A stretch of DNA of 64,000 bases. Source: Dictyobacter kobayashii. GTDB taxonomy: Bacteria; Chloroflexota; Ktedonobacteria; Ktedonobacterales; Ktedonobacteraceae. The stretch lies in contig NZ_BIFS01000002.1 of NCBI RefSeq assembly GCF_003967555.1, positions 2,356,001-2,420,000 of the forward strand. The letters are read 5' to 3'. Positions 1 through 10,311 of the stretch are shown piece by piece (position 1 is the first letter of the stretch; every line of letters starts with the position of its first letter). A program made the position numbers and the translations under genes. The notes under the pieces are model-generated. The model saw only the letters and a program-made list of their open reading frames with translations, did not search any database and was not told the DNA's origin.

Positions 1-294
1 AAGGTGAACCAGGATTTTCCTGTGCAGCCAGCAAGGCTGTCAGGGTATTGCGATTACGGAGATCCAGGCCAATAGATAACTTTAAGATGTTACTTTTGGC
101 GGTTGGATGTATTGGTGTCAAGCCATTAAGCGCGGGAGGACATGCCCCTGGATAGGTATCGTGTGTGGCTGTTGCACAGCCGCTCGGGTAGAGGTGGCAC
201 TGGTCATGAGGACCTGTGCGATCAATGCCAGAAGTACTGCACAGATCATGAGTGCGAAGCGCGGTTGCCATTTCTGGCGCAATGTTTTTCTCAA
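1..294 (-). CDS. S53 (sedolisin/kumamolisin) peptidase, N-terminal fragment at window edge
   Basis: The 5' end of a secreted serine-carboxyl peptidase running off the left edge. A TTG start at 294 lies 5 nt after a perfect AGGAGG (300-305). The first ~35 residues are a signal peptide: a basic stretch (RKTLRQKWQPR) followed by a hydrophobic core (FALMICAVLLALIAQVL). After a one-base deletion near 130 the frame continues into LRNRNTLTALLAAQENPG, which matches the Pro-kumamolisin activation propeptide, where a conserved 'L.NR..L..LL....P.SP' segment precedes the catalytic domain. The family is an extracellular acid endopeptidase with a Ser-Glu-Asp triad; none of that domain is in the window. The call rests on the propeptide pattern alone. 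The frameshift is inferred from the continuity of the pattern. Confidence 0.6.
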
Positions 295-742
295 ATGTAC
301 CTCCTGGAAAACCAGTGGTGGATATATAAGTAAGAAGCAATGCAACAGTTCTGGGGGCCTCTAGTAAATCTATATCAAGAGAAATGTGTTAGACCTATAT
401 TTGATGCTCGAATTATCTTACGCCGCTTATATGTTGATTACTACTTACTTACTCCAGATGTAAAGAATTTTAAATGTTCTACTTGCCATAACCACCCTAT
501 AGTAATTATAATGCGTTTAAGAAATCAACAATATGAATAATGATTAGCAGCGTATATGAGACTATATTAAATTACAAAAGTATCATATTTAATATCTTTG
601 ATATTAAATATGATATTAAATGTTTTACATGGTATAGACGTGTAAAAATGAGCATGAGCAAGTATATGCTTATGCTTTTGAAGGGGCTATCGAGGAGGGA
701 TGAGGCTTCAATTGAGTGCTATAGATAGGAGGAGATGGTGCT
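295..742. other. AT-rich intergenic stretch without a convincing gene
   Basis: Between the peptidase start and the terminator of the glycosyltransferase I see only short, composition-poor open frames lacking ribosome sites. The notable content is a perfect AT-rich inverted repeat at 581-615, listed separately. It presumably contains the peptidase promoter on the minus strand, but I could not assign -35/-10 boxes with confidence. Confidence 0.5.
581..615. repeat. Perfect AT-rich inverted repeat (16-bp arms, 3-nt loop)
   Basis: TATCATATTTAATATC at 581-596 is repeated as its exact reverse complement at 600-615 with a TTT loop. The arms are almost entirely A/T, so the hairpin would be weak as a terminator and has no GC stem. 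It could be a repressor site for the divergent region, or chance structure in AT-rich DNA. Confidence 0.5.
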
Positions 743-786
743 CAAAAATTAACCGGGGTCCGAGCTCTATGGCTCTGACTCCGGTT
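743..786 (-). terminator. Rho-independent terminator after the glycosyltransferase
   Basis: On the minus strand AACCGGAGTCAGAGC pairs with GCTCGGACCCCGGTT (751-786, two mismatches, ~6-nt loop) and is followed by AATTTTTGAG. It lies about 30 bp beyond the stop of the glycosyltransferase and would end a gadB-glycosyltransferase transcript. Confidence 0.7.
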
Positions 787-816
787 AGCTTAGCATTTGC
801 CTGTCGAAGATGTTTT

Positions 817-2019
817 TTAGTGAACGTGGACGCGTTGGTGGACCTTTTGAACCTCTTCGAACTCAGTGGCCAGGCGCGTATAGAGGTCCTCCCACTGGTC
901 TAGTACTTTGATACGATCGTGGGCGGCGACGATCGTGAGGCTTTCAGCTCCCATACGTTTCTGCAAATCAGGATCTGCCAATAGACGATCCATATGGATG
1001 GCCATCTCATCACTATTGCCAGGTTCAAAGAGGAAGCCATTTTGATTATGGTGTACCAGTTCTGGCAGAGCATAGGAGTTGGCCGCGATAACAGGGCGCC
1101 CACAGGCCATCGCCTCCATCATGGCCAGACTCTGCAGGTCTGCTTCGGAAGGGATAACGAAAAGCTGGGCTGAACGGCGCAATGGTATCAGATCGGCGTC
1201 GCGCACAAAGCCCAGGAAACTGACGCGATCCTGGATCTGCAACTGTTCAACCTGGGCGCGTAAGGCAGCCTCAGCTGGACCGGTACTGACGAGTGCCAGG
1301 TGGGCCGGGACCTTGATTTTTGCCATTGCGTCTAACAAGACGTCGATGCGTTTTTCCTCGCTCAAGCGGTTGACGTGGATGATCAGTGGTCGATCAGTTG
1401 GTAGCCCCAGCCGCTGAATAACCTCTGGTTCGCATGGACCCGGCGCGTAGCAATTGAGGTCAATGCCATTTGAGATAACCTTTGAAGGGGCATGTAGACC
1501 ATGTTCGCTCAACAAATCCAGGGCCGTCTGCGTTGGGGAGGTGACATACTGGCAGCGATTATAGAAGTAGACCAGGTAAGAGTAGGTAAGGGCGCTGAGC
1601 GGCTTGCCTAACACTGGATCGGTCAAAATGGCGCGGCTAAGCATGTTACTGGGCAGGTAGTGGTTGGTGGCAATGATGGGTTTATGCAAGCCTGGCGCGA
1701 GAATCTGGGCGATATTACCCAGTACGATAGGAGAATGTACATGAATAATATCGGGGTTAGCCTGCTTGAGTAGTTTATGAATTGGCGCAAAGGGTAGCAA
1801 AGGGATACGTAGATCCTTATAGGTCGGCCACTCAAACGATGAAAAGCGCGAGACATGGACGCCCTCTTCCATGCGTTGGACATCGCGCGTTCCATAGCTA
1901 GGCGCGACCACCCAGACTTGATGGCCTCGATTGACAAAATCAACAGCCAGGCCATGGGTGACATTGGGAACGCCTCCCACCATGGGTGGATATTGATCGG
2001 TAACGATCATGATGCGCAT
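817..2019 (-). CDS. GT4-family glycosyltransferase
   Basis: Retaining glycosyltransferase of the GT-B fold, predicted to move a sugar from a nucleotide-sugar donor to a lipid or glycan acceptor at the inner face of the membrane. The 400 residues are full length for the family. The N-terminal Rossmann half opens with MRIMIVTDQYPPMVGGV, the typical acceptor-side glycine loop. The C-terminal half has VNRLSEEKRIDVLLDA (donor-domain entry) and the E-x7-E motif region around PSEADLQSLAMMEAMACG. A GGGAG ribosome site precedes the ATG. It starts 27 bp after the glutamate decarboxylase stop and probably shares its transcript. The sequence resembles phosphatidylinositol mannosyltransferase-type GT4 enzymes, but donor and acceptor cannot be read from the sequence. 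Confidence 0.88.
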   Translation of the reverse strand: MRIMIVTDQYPPMVGGVPNVTHGLAVDFVNRGHQVWVVAPSYGTRDVQRMEEGVHVSRFSSFEWPTYKDLRIPLLPFAPIHKLLKQANPDIIHVHSPIVLGNIAQILAPGLHKPIIATNHYLPSNMLSRAILTDPVLGKPLSALTYSYLVYFYNRCQYVTSPTQTALDLLSEHGLHAPSKVISNGIDLNCYAPGPCEPEVIQRLGLPTDRPLIIHVNRLSEEKRIDVLLDAMAKIKVPAHLALVSTGPAEAALRAQVEQLQIQDRVSFLGFVRDADLIPLRRSAQLFVIPSEADLQSLAMMEAMACGRPVIAANSYALPELVHHNQNGFLFEPGNSDEMAIHMDRLLADPDLQKRMGAESLTIVAAHDRIKVLDQWEDLYTRLATEFEEVQKVHQRVHVH

Positions 2020-2046
2020 CTCTTTACTCCCTTTCCCTTACTCGCT

Positions 2047-3461
2047 TTACTTCTTTTCTTCCTGGCTGACACCGTGGCTAAAACCAGGACTCCCGCTGGT
2101 ATGGGTGCTCTCAGGGTGCGCTGCGTAGTAGTTCAAATGGCGGCGCATATCATTTAGCAAGAGATCGGCCATATCCCGGCTGAAACCATCTTTGACAACG
2201 ATACGCATGACTGCCATGTCTTCCAGATTTTTGGGATAGGTATAGGCAGGCACAATCCAGCCGCGATCCCGTAGCCGTTCTGAGAAATCGAAGACGGTAA
2301 AATTAGTTGGCTCCTTCAACGTAAAAGCAAACACAGGCAGATCGCTACCATTGCTGAGTAGTTTGAATGGTCCCAATTTAGCGACCTCGGCCGCTAGATA
2401 CTGGGCGATATCCTGACAGGCCTGCTGAATACGGCGATAACCTACTTTTCCAAGCCGCACAAAATTATAATACTGGGCCACAATTTGACTGCCGGGACGC
2501 GAGAAGTTCAAGGCAAAGGTCGGCATCTGACCACCCAGATAGTTCACCGAGAAGATCAGCTCCTCTGGTAAATCACTATGCTTGCGCCAGACGACCCAGC
2601 CCACACCTGGATAGACCAGCCCATATTTATGTCCAGAGACATTGATGGATTTGACGCGTGGTACCTGGAAGTCCCATACCACATCTGGTTGAATGAATGG
2701 GGCGACCAGACCACCACTGGCGGCATCAACATGGATCGGGATATCCAGCCCCTGCTCGTCGTACAATCGATCTAAAGCCTGGCTGATGGCCTCTACAGGT
2801 TCATAGCTACCATCCATCGTACTTCCCATAATAGCCACGACGCCGATAGTGTTTTCGTCACATAATTTGACTGCCTCTTCTGCAGTTAGATGGTAGCGCC
2901 CTCCTCCATCGGGACCATGCGTGGTTCGACATCCCAGTAGCGACAGAACTTTTCCCAGCAGATCTGCACGTTAATCCCCATCACTAGATTGGGACGGTCG
3001 GTAGATTTTCCAGCGGCTCGCCTGCGCTCGCGCCACTTCCACTTCAATGCCATGCCAGCCAGCATACAGGCTTCACTGGAACCTATTGTTGAACAACCGA
3101 TCGCGTTCTCCTCTTCCGGCGCATGCCAGAGATTGGCCAGAATATTAACGCAGCGCCGCTCTAACTCAGCCGTTTGAGGATATTCATCCTTATCGATCAT
3201 ATTCTTATCAAACGTATCGGTCATAATCTGCCGCGCCTCTGGCTCCATCCAGGTTGTCACAAATGTCGCCAGATTTTGCCGTGCATTGCCATCCAGAATC
3301 AGCTCATCATGTACCAACTGATAAGCTGTTTGTGGCAACATCTCTTCTTCAGGCATCTCATTGCGTGGAACCGCTCTATCCAACGGAACGCGGCTATAGA
3401 CCGGAGTTAGCGACTGTTCAGCTTCGCTCGCGGTCGTACGATTCGTCTTTTTATGTAACAT
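2047..3461 (-). CDS. gadB: Glutamate decarboxylase (one-base frameshift)
   Basis: PLP-dependent decarboxylase converting glutamate to GABA and CO2 with consumption of a proton, a cytoplasmic acid-resistance enzyme. The N-terminal part (191 residues) carries DELILDGNARQNLATFVTTW and NLWHAPEEENAIGCSTIGSS; the C-terminal part carries CDENTIGVVAIMGSTMDGSY and the PLP-lysine segment INVSGHKYGLVYPG. The two halves abut once one G is restored near 2885, in a GGG run (read as ...MEEGATI stop; expected ...MEEGRYHLTAEEA). Repaired length is 471 residues, normal for the family. Start ATG at 3461 has AGGAG 8 nt upstream. No GABA antiporter gene is adjacent; the next gene in the transcript is a glycosyltransferase. 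Confidence 0.93.
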
Positions 3462-3761
3462 ACCCCAGACTCCTGTAGGAAATAATTATCAGCTCATAGC
3501 CATCTCACGGCATTCCCGTGGCTATTATAAAACGCGCCCGTCGCAACGAGCAATTTACTATCCTATAACTCTTCATCTTCCCAAAAGCACTACAAGATCA
3601 ATACGTTGCTTCCGCCCTATAAGATGAGCCAGCCGCATATACTTCTGCCCGCAACAGCCCCAATGAGAATAGTTGATCTCCGTCCACCGCTTTTCATACC
3701 TTTGCTCATCAAAAAACATTCAAGGGGATGCGTCAAAAAACAGGAATTGCTCCAAAAACAC

Positions 3762-3850
3762 TTTTAACAACTTGCATCAAATGTGCGCAGCACATTTGAT
3801 GCAAGTTGTTAAAAAAGAATCGGCCGCGCCAGCGGACGCACCCATATCAA
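3762..3850 (-). repeat. Palindromic intergenic element, copy 1 (25-bp arms, minus orientation)
   Basis: Positions 3762-3786 and 3790-3814 are perfect reverse complements around a GCA loop. Read on the minus strand, the hairpin is preceded by a GC-rich head (GCGTCCGCTGGCGCGGCC, about 3824-3841) and a T-run, the same layout as the copies at 20.5, 23.6, 28.5, 32.9, 39.4 and 60 kb. The arm sequence is unique to this copy. It lies in the ~490-bp gap between gadB and the small membrane protein gene; the rest of that gap has no convincing gene. Confidence 0.7.
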
Positions 3851-3955
3851 GAAAATAGGACCTCAAGACCCAAAAAAGGACATTTGTTCTTCCCTATGCT
3901 ATACTAGCCACAGACAACTTAAACTGTTTGGCAAGAAAAAACGAAAGGATTTTCT

Positions 3956-4297
3956 ATGTTTAGACAAAAAAGCCAGCCACAAACCAACAACAGCATGTCT
4001 TTCTCACTAGAAAATCCCACCCAACGCAAAATACTCTTCTGGATCTGGCACAGCCTGATCTTTATCTCCATTATCCTATTAATCCTATTCTGGCAGACTT
4101 CAATCTGGCTACTGGGCTGCGGTGGCGACTTTTCCCGCCTGATGGAGAAAATAGAAATATTGCTATTCGTCCTTCTCCTCACCAGTCCATTGACGCGCAC
4201 ACTCAGGCAGCGCCTCTTTCCCAAAAACTCTCCCCCAGAATGTAGCCACCGTGCTCTGTTATCTAGGAGCAGGAACCGCATCAAATCAATCTTATAG
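3956..4297 (+). CDS. Small predicted membrane protein
   Basis: A 113-residue protein that I do not recognise. It has two hydrophobic segments, about residues 26-52 (ILFWIWHSLIFISIILLILF) and 66-80 (IEILLFVLLLTSPL), with a basic C-terminal tail, which suggests a two-helix membrane protein. AAGGA lies 6-7 nt before the ATG. An extended -10 motif (TGCTATACT, 3897-3905) is upstream but no good -35 was found. The gene ends 25 bp before the EEP hydrolase, so the two could be cotranscribed. An alternative start at 3989 would shorten it without losing either helix. Confidence 0.5.
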   Translation: MFRQKSQPQTNNSMSFSLENPTQRKILFWIWHSLIFISIILLILFWQTSIWLLGCGGDFSRLMEKIEILLFVLLLTSPLTRTLRQRLFPKNSPPECSHRALLSRSRNRIKSIL

Positions 4298-4321
4298 TAG
4301 CTATAGCGAGGAGGTAATTTG

Positions 4322-5137
4322 ATGTTGAAGATTATGACATTTAATATTCGTGGCGCATCGCATGCCGATGGTCCAAATGCGTGGCCGCTACGGTCAGCTT
4401 TAAATGTGCAGACTATCCAGGAGATCGATCCTGCCGTGATCGGTTTTCAGGAGGTTGAGGCTGGCAATCTGGCAGTGTATCAACAACAACTTCCCGGCTA
4501 TGCCTGCGAATGTGGTCCATCGGCCAGCGCGGAGGAGCCGCATCAATATACCGCTATCTTCTGGAAGCCCGAGCTGGTCAGGCGATTGAGCGCTGGTGGC
4601 TTCTGGCTCAGCGAAACGCCGGATGTACTGTCCGCCAGCTGGGAGACGGCCTGTATACGGACCGCAACCTGGGTCCATTTTCAGATGCTGGGCAGTGGCG
4701 TGGAACTTATTCATCTAAATACACACCTGGACCATGTTTCTGCGCATGCGCGGCTGGCGGGGAGCGCATTGATCATACAACAGCTACAGCAGATTACCCA
4801 CGATTATGCACTACCTGTGCTGGTAACTGGCGACTTTAACTGTGATCCAGCTTCGCCTCCCCATCGTTTATGGCTGCAGCACGATTTTAGTGATAGCTAC
4901 CTGGCGACCGGCCACAAAGACAATCCGCAGACAAATACCTTTCATGCATTTAACTGGTACAAGCCATCCTCCTCGGGGAAGACACGTGGGGATAGTATTT
5001 TGCGCATGGATTGGATCCTGGTGCGTGATCCAGCCCAGAAAATTCGCCCACTGACATGCGAGATTGTGCATACGGCCCGGCCACCACTTTATCCAAGCGA
5101 TCATTTTCCAGTTGTTGCTCAGTTAACAGGTTTGTAA
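4322..5137 (+). CDS. Endonuclease/exonuclease/phosphatase (EEP) family hydrolase
   Basis: Metal-dependent phosphoesterase of the DNase I-like EEP fold. The 271 residues carry the full set of family motifs in order: TFNIR near residue 6, FQEVE (metal-binding Glu) near 42, HLNTHLDH near 134, TGDFN near 168, RMDWIL near 228 and the C-terminal SDHFPV with the catalytic His. Such stand-alone proteins include sphingomyelinase-like, nuclease and sugar-phosphate phosphatases, and the substrate cannot be chosen here. Start is set at ATG 4322 rather than the TTG three bases earlier, because GAGGAGGT at 4309-4316 is then 5 nt away. No signal peptide is visible, so it is likely cytoplasmic. It ends 6 bp from the convergent GNAT gene. 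Confidence 0.85.
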   Translation: MLKIMTFNIRGASHADGPNAWPLRSALNVQTIQEIDPAVIGFQEVEAGNLAVYQQQLPGYACECGPSASAEEPHQYTAIFWKPELVRRLSAGGFWLSETPDVLSASWETACIRTATWVHFQMLGSGVELIHLNTHLDHVSAHARLAGSALIIQQLQQITHDYALPVLVTGDFNCDPASPPHRLWLQHDFSDSYLATGHKDNPQTNTFHAFNWYKPSSSGKTRGDSILRMDWILVRDPAQKIRPLTCEIVHTARPPLYPSDHFPVVAQLTGL

Positions 5138-5143
5138 GAGTAG

Positions 5144-5761
5144 CTACGCGCTTTGTTGGCTGCGTTTCTGTAGATAACTGGCGAAGCCCTGGTGATAACG
5201 GGCCTCCCACTCTTCGCGCAGCACACCATAGCCGAGCCCATCGTAATACGTGCCCTTGAAGGTGCGAGCCTTGCGGAAACGTGCCTCCAACTGGTAGCCG
5301 AGTTTTTCGGCTAGCCTCATCATGCCCTTATTGCCAGACCAGGTACGCAGATCCAGGCGCGCAATAGTTGGAAGCGTATAGAAGAGGTAATCGCTCCAGA
5401 GTCCCAGGGCTTCAAAGCCAATTCCCTGGTTCCAGTAGGTAGGATCAAAGATGACAATGCCGATAGTTGGCCAGTGGGTCTCCTCACTTTCCCAACTCCA
5501 GGAGACAATACCTATCAGGTTATCTGTGGCCTGGTCACTGATAACTAATACCGAGCGGATAGTTGGGAAGCTATTGTTCTCGATCTGCGTGCGCATATAT
5601 GCTATCTGGGCCTCGATCGCCTCAGTAGATGGCAATGGGTAATAGGGACCATCCAGCTCTTTCCATGGCTGTCCAGGCACCATCCAGGTGCTATATTGCT
5701 CTAGATCTGCCAGTTGCCAATCGCGTAGATAAATCTGTAAACCAGGAATGCGTATCTGCAT
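5144..5761 (-). CDS. GNAT acetyltransferase, RimJ/RimL type
   Basis: Acetyl-CoA-dependent N-acetyltransferase of 205 residues. The first strand-loop region (IYLRDWQLADLEQYSTW) and the acetyl-CoA pyrophosphate-binding region (IFDPTYWNQGIGFEALGLW, motif A with the Q-G-x-G/A core reduced to QGIGFEA) are typical of RimJ/RimL-like enzymes that acetylate ribosomal protein N-termini or small amines and antibiotics. A third conserved block, NKGMMRLAEKLGYQLEARFR, is the usual 'N..a..l.eklGF..e' motif. It is a stand-alone gene, convergent with the EEP hydrolase. The specific substrate is unknown. Confidence 0.85.
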   Translation of the reverse strand: MQIRIPGLQIYLRDWQLADLEQYSTWMVPGQPWKELDGPYYPLPSTEAIEAQIAYMRTQIENNSFPTIRSVLVISDQATDNLIGIVSWSWESEETHWPTIGIVIFDPTYWNQGIGFEALGLWSDYLFYTLPTIARLDLRTWSGNKGMMRLAEKLGYQLEARFRKARTFKGTYYDGLGYGVLREEWEARYHQGFASYLQKRSQQSA

Positions 5762-5994
5762 ATATGCTCGATCTTCTTTCTCTCTCCATCAATAGCTATA
5801 GGGACCATACTACGGGTTGTGTATACAGAGGATACACCAACACAAATATAATCTGATCTGTATTTAGTAACACGAATCAAATCAGCCTTTAGCTCTAGTA
5901 ATAGACCCTTTCTCTAGCTTCGCCCTGTGTAAGATAGGGCTTTTTACCGTTCGTCCAGAGATCACGAGCAAGCGAGACAATGTCCATTCTTTCA

Positions 5995-6492
5995 GGTGTG
6001 GAGTGTGTGCAGTGGGCGGCCGCACAATACCGTTTAGATCTGAACGACATGGATGAGGACAAGCCCCTCTGCCGTTCATTGAGCAACCAGGTAGAAATAA
6101 GAACGAATGGTAGAGGTTCGGCCCTGTAGATGCGAGGCTTGCCCTCGCTTGCCACCCCGGTAGGGTGGCCCGGTCTCCTCACCACGCGGTTGCTTGTCTC
6201 GGAGACCTCGCGCCACGCGGTGCTCAAACACGGACCCTGCTTTTGGGCACTCCGTGAAGGAAAGGATCATGCCACGAGGCACCCTATCGCTGGGATACGG
6301 GGCCGCCGGGCGGCAAGCGACCGCAGAGGGTCGCACCTACCGGGCCGAACCTCTACCATTCGTTCTTCGGGTTGTTTTTTCGTATGGGAAGGGGAAAAAG
6401 GGGGCAGACTCCAATCCCATGCTTCTGCACTCAAATTCTTCTTAACTACATGGTATTGGGCGGCCGTGACCGCCCACCACACTCTCCACACC
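5995..6492. mobile_element. Nested inverted-repeat element (MITE-like)
   Basis: Two pairs of inverted repeats are nested. The inner pair is 6099-~6153 and ~6313-6367, beginning AAGAACGAATGGTAGAGG on both ends (27 identical terminal bases, then imperfect). The outer, less perfect pair is ~5995-6031 and ~6452-6492 (GGTGTGGAG...GGGCGG...AATACC). The interior is GC-rich with no plausible transposase. The inner arms contain a GCGAGGCTTGCCCTCGC block that resembles the terminal repeat of the element at 63.1 kb. The 5762-6647 interval holds this element and no convincing gene. Open frames across it have no ribosome sites and run both ways through the repeats. Confidence 0.6.
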
Positions 6493-6647
6493 CCCAGCCC
6501 GGCGCCGCAGGCGCCAAAATGGTAAAATTTATCTGGTACTTACTGCAATTATCGGCTAGAAAAGTAATGGAAGAGATATATCTCCTCTTATCATTTTTAA
6601 GGCCACCAGATCAGATAAAGGCCCTTTAATCATAAGGGATTATCTGT

Positions 6648-9600
6648 ATGGTTGCTGACATAGAAAGTACATATTTTATGGGGTACTGGATCTATCTTGA
6701 TGAGGCGCAGGTTAATATTCCGCGCGAGCGCCTGGCGCTGGCAAAACAGGCCTTGCAGCATCTGGTTGGCCATTTTCGCTGGGTGAAGGGTCATGCGTAT
6801 ACAAACCAGGCAAACTTTGAAGAGACCCTGCAGAGGTTGCGCTGGCGACCCGTAATGGATCGGCAAGGGAATGTCTACTCATTGGAGTTTAATGGCTGGA
6901 AAATTGGCAATGATTACGCTCCATTTGAGGTCCTGGCCCCATTTGTGCAGGCGGATAGTTTTATCCATATTCGTGGGGAAGACGAGCGTACCTGGGGATG
7001 GCGTTTTAACGGTTCTCATGTTGAGCTTGAATATGGCTATGATTCTGATTATCCAATCTATCAATCGAGCTTGTTACATATGCCTGAACAGTTGCCAGAG
7101 CCGCATCCTCTGACTCCATCGCTACGTGAACAGGTGCGTCTGCTGGTAGAACAGATACTCGAGACTCAAGATGAGCAGCAACGCATAGCGATCTATGAAC
7201 AACTGTGGCGTATCCATTTTCTGGGCCGGGGTCAGACCTTGATGCGAGCTTTGCTGGTGGAACTTGCCTGCTATCATGAAGATCGCGGTATTGCCCTGCT
7301 TGAATGGTGGTTGAGACGTCTGTTGGCACAGCCTGACACCGAGCAGGGAGATCCTGGAGCCCTGGGGCTCTCTATCGTCCTGACTACCTTGCAGGAGCTC
7401 CATTTTCTGGAAACATTTGCCTCAGTACCACGATTATTGGAGATTGGGCAGCAGGCAACGCAGCGCTGGGTAAGTTGCATGGTGGCTGCTTTGCACTCTG
7501 GCAACCTCTACCTGGTTCGTTATCTGCAATTGCTGGCCCAGAAAGTGCGCTCCCTGCCTGCTCCCTGTTTAGAGATTGCCATTACGCAATTGATCACGTA
7601 TTGTGAGGACCCCTGGGAAATGTTGCGGCAGGTGGCTGCGAAGTCCCTGGGCCTCCTGGGCTCCGTTGTGCTCCAGCAACGTGTAGAAGCCATACTCAAT
7701 AGCGACCGTCCAGAAAGGCAAGCGGCGGCCCTGATAATCCTATCCACGCAGCCTGAACGTATCACGCTGGATGTTTTGAAGGCGTTCCTGGAGCATGAAC
7801 ATGTCCCGCTACGCGCCGCCGCTGTGCTCGGGCTGGGCTCGCGACCAGAGTTAGAGGCCCGCACGCTCTTGAAGGCGGCCATCCAGGATTCTTCGCAAGA
7901 CGTTAAGCTTGCTGTCTGCCAGGCCTCGGTCCAGGTGGGTGGACCGGAAGCCCTGGGACTGCTCATCTCTATCTATGAGCGTGGGTATGGTGATGCTGTT
8001 CGCTGTGCGGCCCTGGAAGCTATGGGAAGATTGGGTGAGCACACCTCTATTCGCTATCTGCTGCAAGTGGTGGAGAGTCGTGATTATGAGGAGAAGATGG
8101 CTGCCCTATGGGCGCTCTGCCAACCAGGCGTGCGGCCAAACAATGATCAAATACAGCGGCTGCTTGGCGATAAGACCGATCAATCATCCCTGTCACGGGA
8201 CAACCAACAACTGCGCCATCACCCTCTGGGCCTGCATTTAATGGCGCGCACAATGCAACCAGCCGAGACCTTGCAGCACTATGATAATTGGAGTGTGCAA
8301 GTGCGCAGGATGGCGCTACAAATTCAAGGGACTCAAGGACCCGCTGAGCTGTTGCGCCAGCTGCGCGCGTTTTGCGTGGAGGAGGAGCCGCTGAAATGGT
8401 TTCAGCTACAAGGCATTTTCCTGGCGCTTGAAACGTTGGGAGCACAAAAAACCGTGGCTGATTTGAACGATATCTACTTACAGAAGGCGCAAGGCTTCTG
8501 GCTTCCTGAAGAGTTCGATTGGTATTATATGCAAGATGTTGAGCGGGCCCACCGGGCGCTCAAGGCGTTAAAGCAGGAGTTGCCGATCGCATCCAATGCT
8601 GATGTAGTAGCCGAAGAGTTCGTTGCAGATGGTGAGCTGAGCGCCCGCCAGCTCCATGCGCTGGGCAAACTGGGCGCTCAGGCACCCTTTGAGCGTATTA
8701 GCGCGGCCCTGACCGATGAGGATGAGATAGTCAGCAATGCGGCTGCTTCGGCCCTCAAAGCATTAAGTGAATATGTGCCGCTAGAGCCGCTGGTACCCCT
8801 GCTTGAGCGCAACGATATCCTACATCCTTTGCCTTACCATGTGCGTGATGCCATCATCACGATCCTGGGCCAACGATTATATGAGCCTGCTATTCCATAT
8901 TTATTCAGGGAACTTAAAGGGGATGCCTCTTATACCGCGAGCCAGGCGTTGCTGGCTCTGGTCGATAATATCTCGGTTGATGAAGTAATGACCCTCTGGC
9001 GTAGCGATCATATCAATGAGCGTGCAGCCGCCATTAAGCTGTGTACTGGTATGGGACGCCGGGCTCCAATTTCCATCCTGCTAGAAGCATTGGATGAGCG
9101 AGCTCGCTATCTGCAACAGTTGCCAGCTGCTCGTGAACAGGCCGCGAGATGGGGGAAGAAGATAGCGATGAGAGAGCGGATGATACACCGCTTAGCATGG
9201 CTCTTATAAGTGAAGACGCTCTGGATGCCCTGGCTACGCTGGGAGAAGAGGCTCCTCTGGATGTCATGCTGACTGCTTTGAACGATTCTTTTACTGGGGT
9301 CAGACGAGCTGCTGTACGGGCCTTAAGACAGTTGAAAGGGCACGTCTCGCCATCAGTATTAACCGTAGCTTTGCGCAATGGGGATGGCTATGAGCGTGAA
9401 TACGTGGTTGAGCAACTTGAACTCTGGAGTGAGCCCTCGGTTATCCCTATACTGCTTTCGTGCCTGGATGATCCTGAGAAAGATGTGCGTGAGCAAGCCG
9501 TCAAGGCCATGACCACCCTGTCAGAATATGTCGTGCTGGAAGATATTCTACCTTTTGTCGAAGCCCGCTCGTCTTCCACCCGTAGTGCAGCGCTAGAGCT

Positions 9601-10248
9601 GCTGGCCCGCTTGAAAAAGCCTGTGCCAATGGATCTATTGCGGCAGGCTTTGATCGACCCTGCGTCTGGGTACGTGTCTCAGCCCTTCATGTTTTAGAAA
9701 TAGTGATAGAGCAGGTACCACTACCATTGTTGCTTGAGGCGGTCCAGGCTAACTCTTCCATTGAGCGCATGGCGGCTGTGGATGCGCTCGCCCGCCATCC
9801 CGATCAGGCAGCCGTGAGCGCCTTGCTGGCTGCTCTGGGAGATAGTGATGAATTTGTGCGCCAGCAAGCGTTGTTCAACCTGTTTATCTATCATCCTGAA
9901 GCACTGTCAGAGGTGTTACATGAAGTGGATGAGGTTCTGGCCGGCAATGCGGTGGGACCCGTGCTGGGCTCGATCGAGCGCACAAAAATGGCCCAACTGC
10001 TGGGCAGTATAGGCCAATCTTCTCCTTCGACGATCTTGCTCCTGACGGAAGCGTTGCATTGGCCCCACTGGCAGGTACGCCAGGCAGCGGCCCAGGCCCT
10101 TGGCAATCTCGAAGGCGATATCCCGTTCGAGACTTTTGAGCTCCTGCTAGTGCTCTGTCATGAGGATGATGCTCGCTCTGTCCGTGAGGCCGCTCGTACA
10201 GCTGTGGACATTCTCCTGCTACGTGGCCAGGTTAAGGATGTGGCGTGA
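6648..10248 (+). CDS. Large HEAT-repeat protein with unrecognised N-terminal domain (two frameshifts)
   Basis: A repaired length of about 1200 residues. Residues ~1-130 form a globular region I do not recognise (YFMGYWIYLDEAQ; WRFNGSHVELEYGYDSDY). From about residue 280 on, the chain is made of HEAT/PBS-lyase-like helical repeats, for example DPWEMLRQVAAKSLGLLG, HEHVPLRAAAVLGLGSRP, DSSQDVKLAVCQASVQVG and DDPEKDVREQAVKAM. Such solenoids act as protein-protein scaffolds. Single-base deletions near 9155 (GGGGG run) and 9664 (CCC run) break the frame. Restoring them joins ARWG to EEDSDERADD and LIDP to CVWVRVSALHVLE, both preserving the repeat register. Nothing in the neighbourhood identifies a partner. 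Confidence 0.75.
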
Positions 10249-10311
10249 TCTTATCCTTGTTTTATAATGTCTAAGGTTTGTCTCTGCAAGAAAAAGTCAG
10301 GAGAAAACAAC

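Noticed and set aside
107..364. 85-codon plus-strand frame at the left edge
   Set aside because: Antisense to the peptidase start, which has a perfect ribosome site, signal peptide and recognisable propeptide.
3673..3858. 61-codon frame MISVHRF...
   Set aside because: Passes through the palindrome and has no ribosome site; composition is that of intergenic DNA.
5882..6525. Overlapping open frames of 60-130 codons on both strands
   Set aside because: They run through the inverted repeats of the nested element, have no ribosome sites and no family-like sequence.
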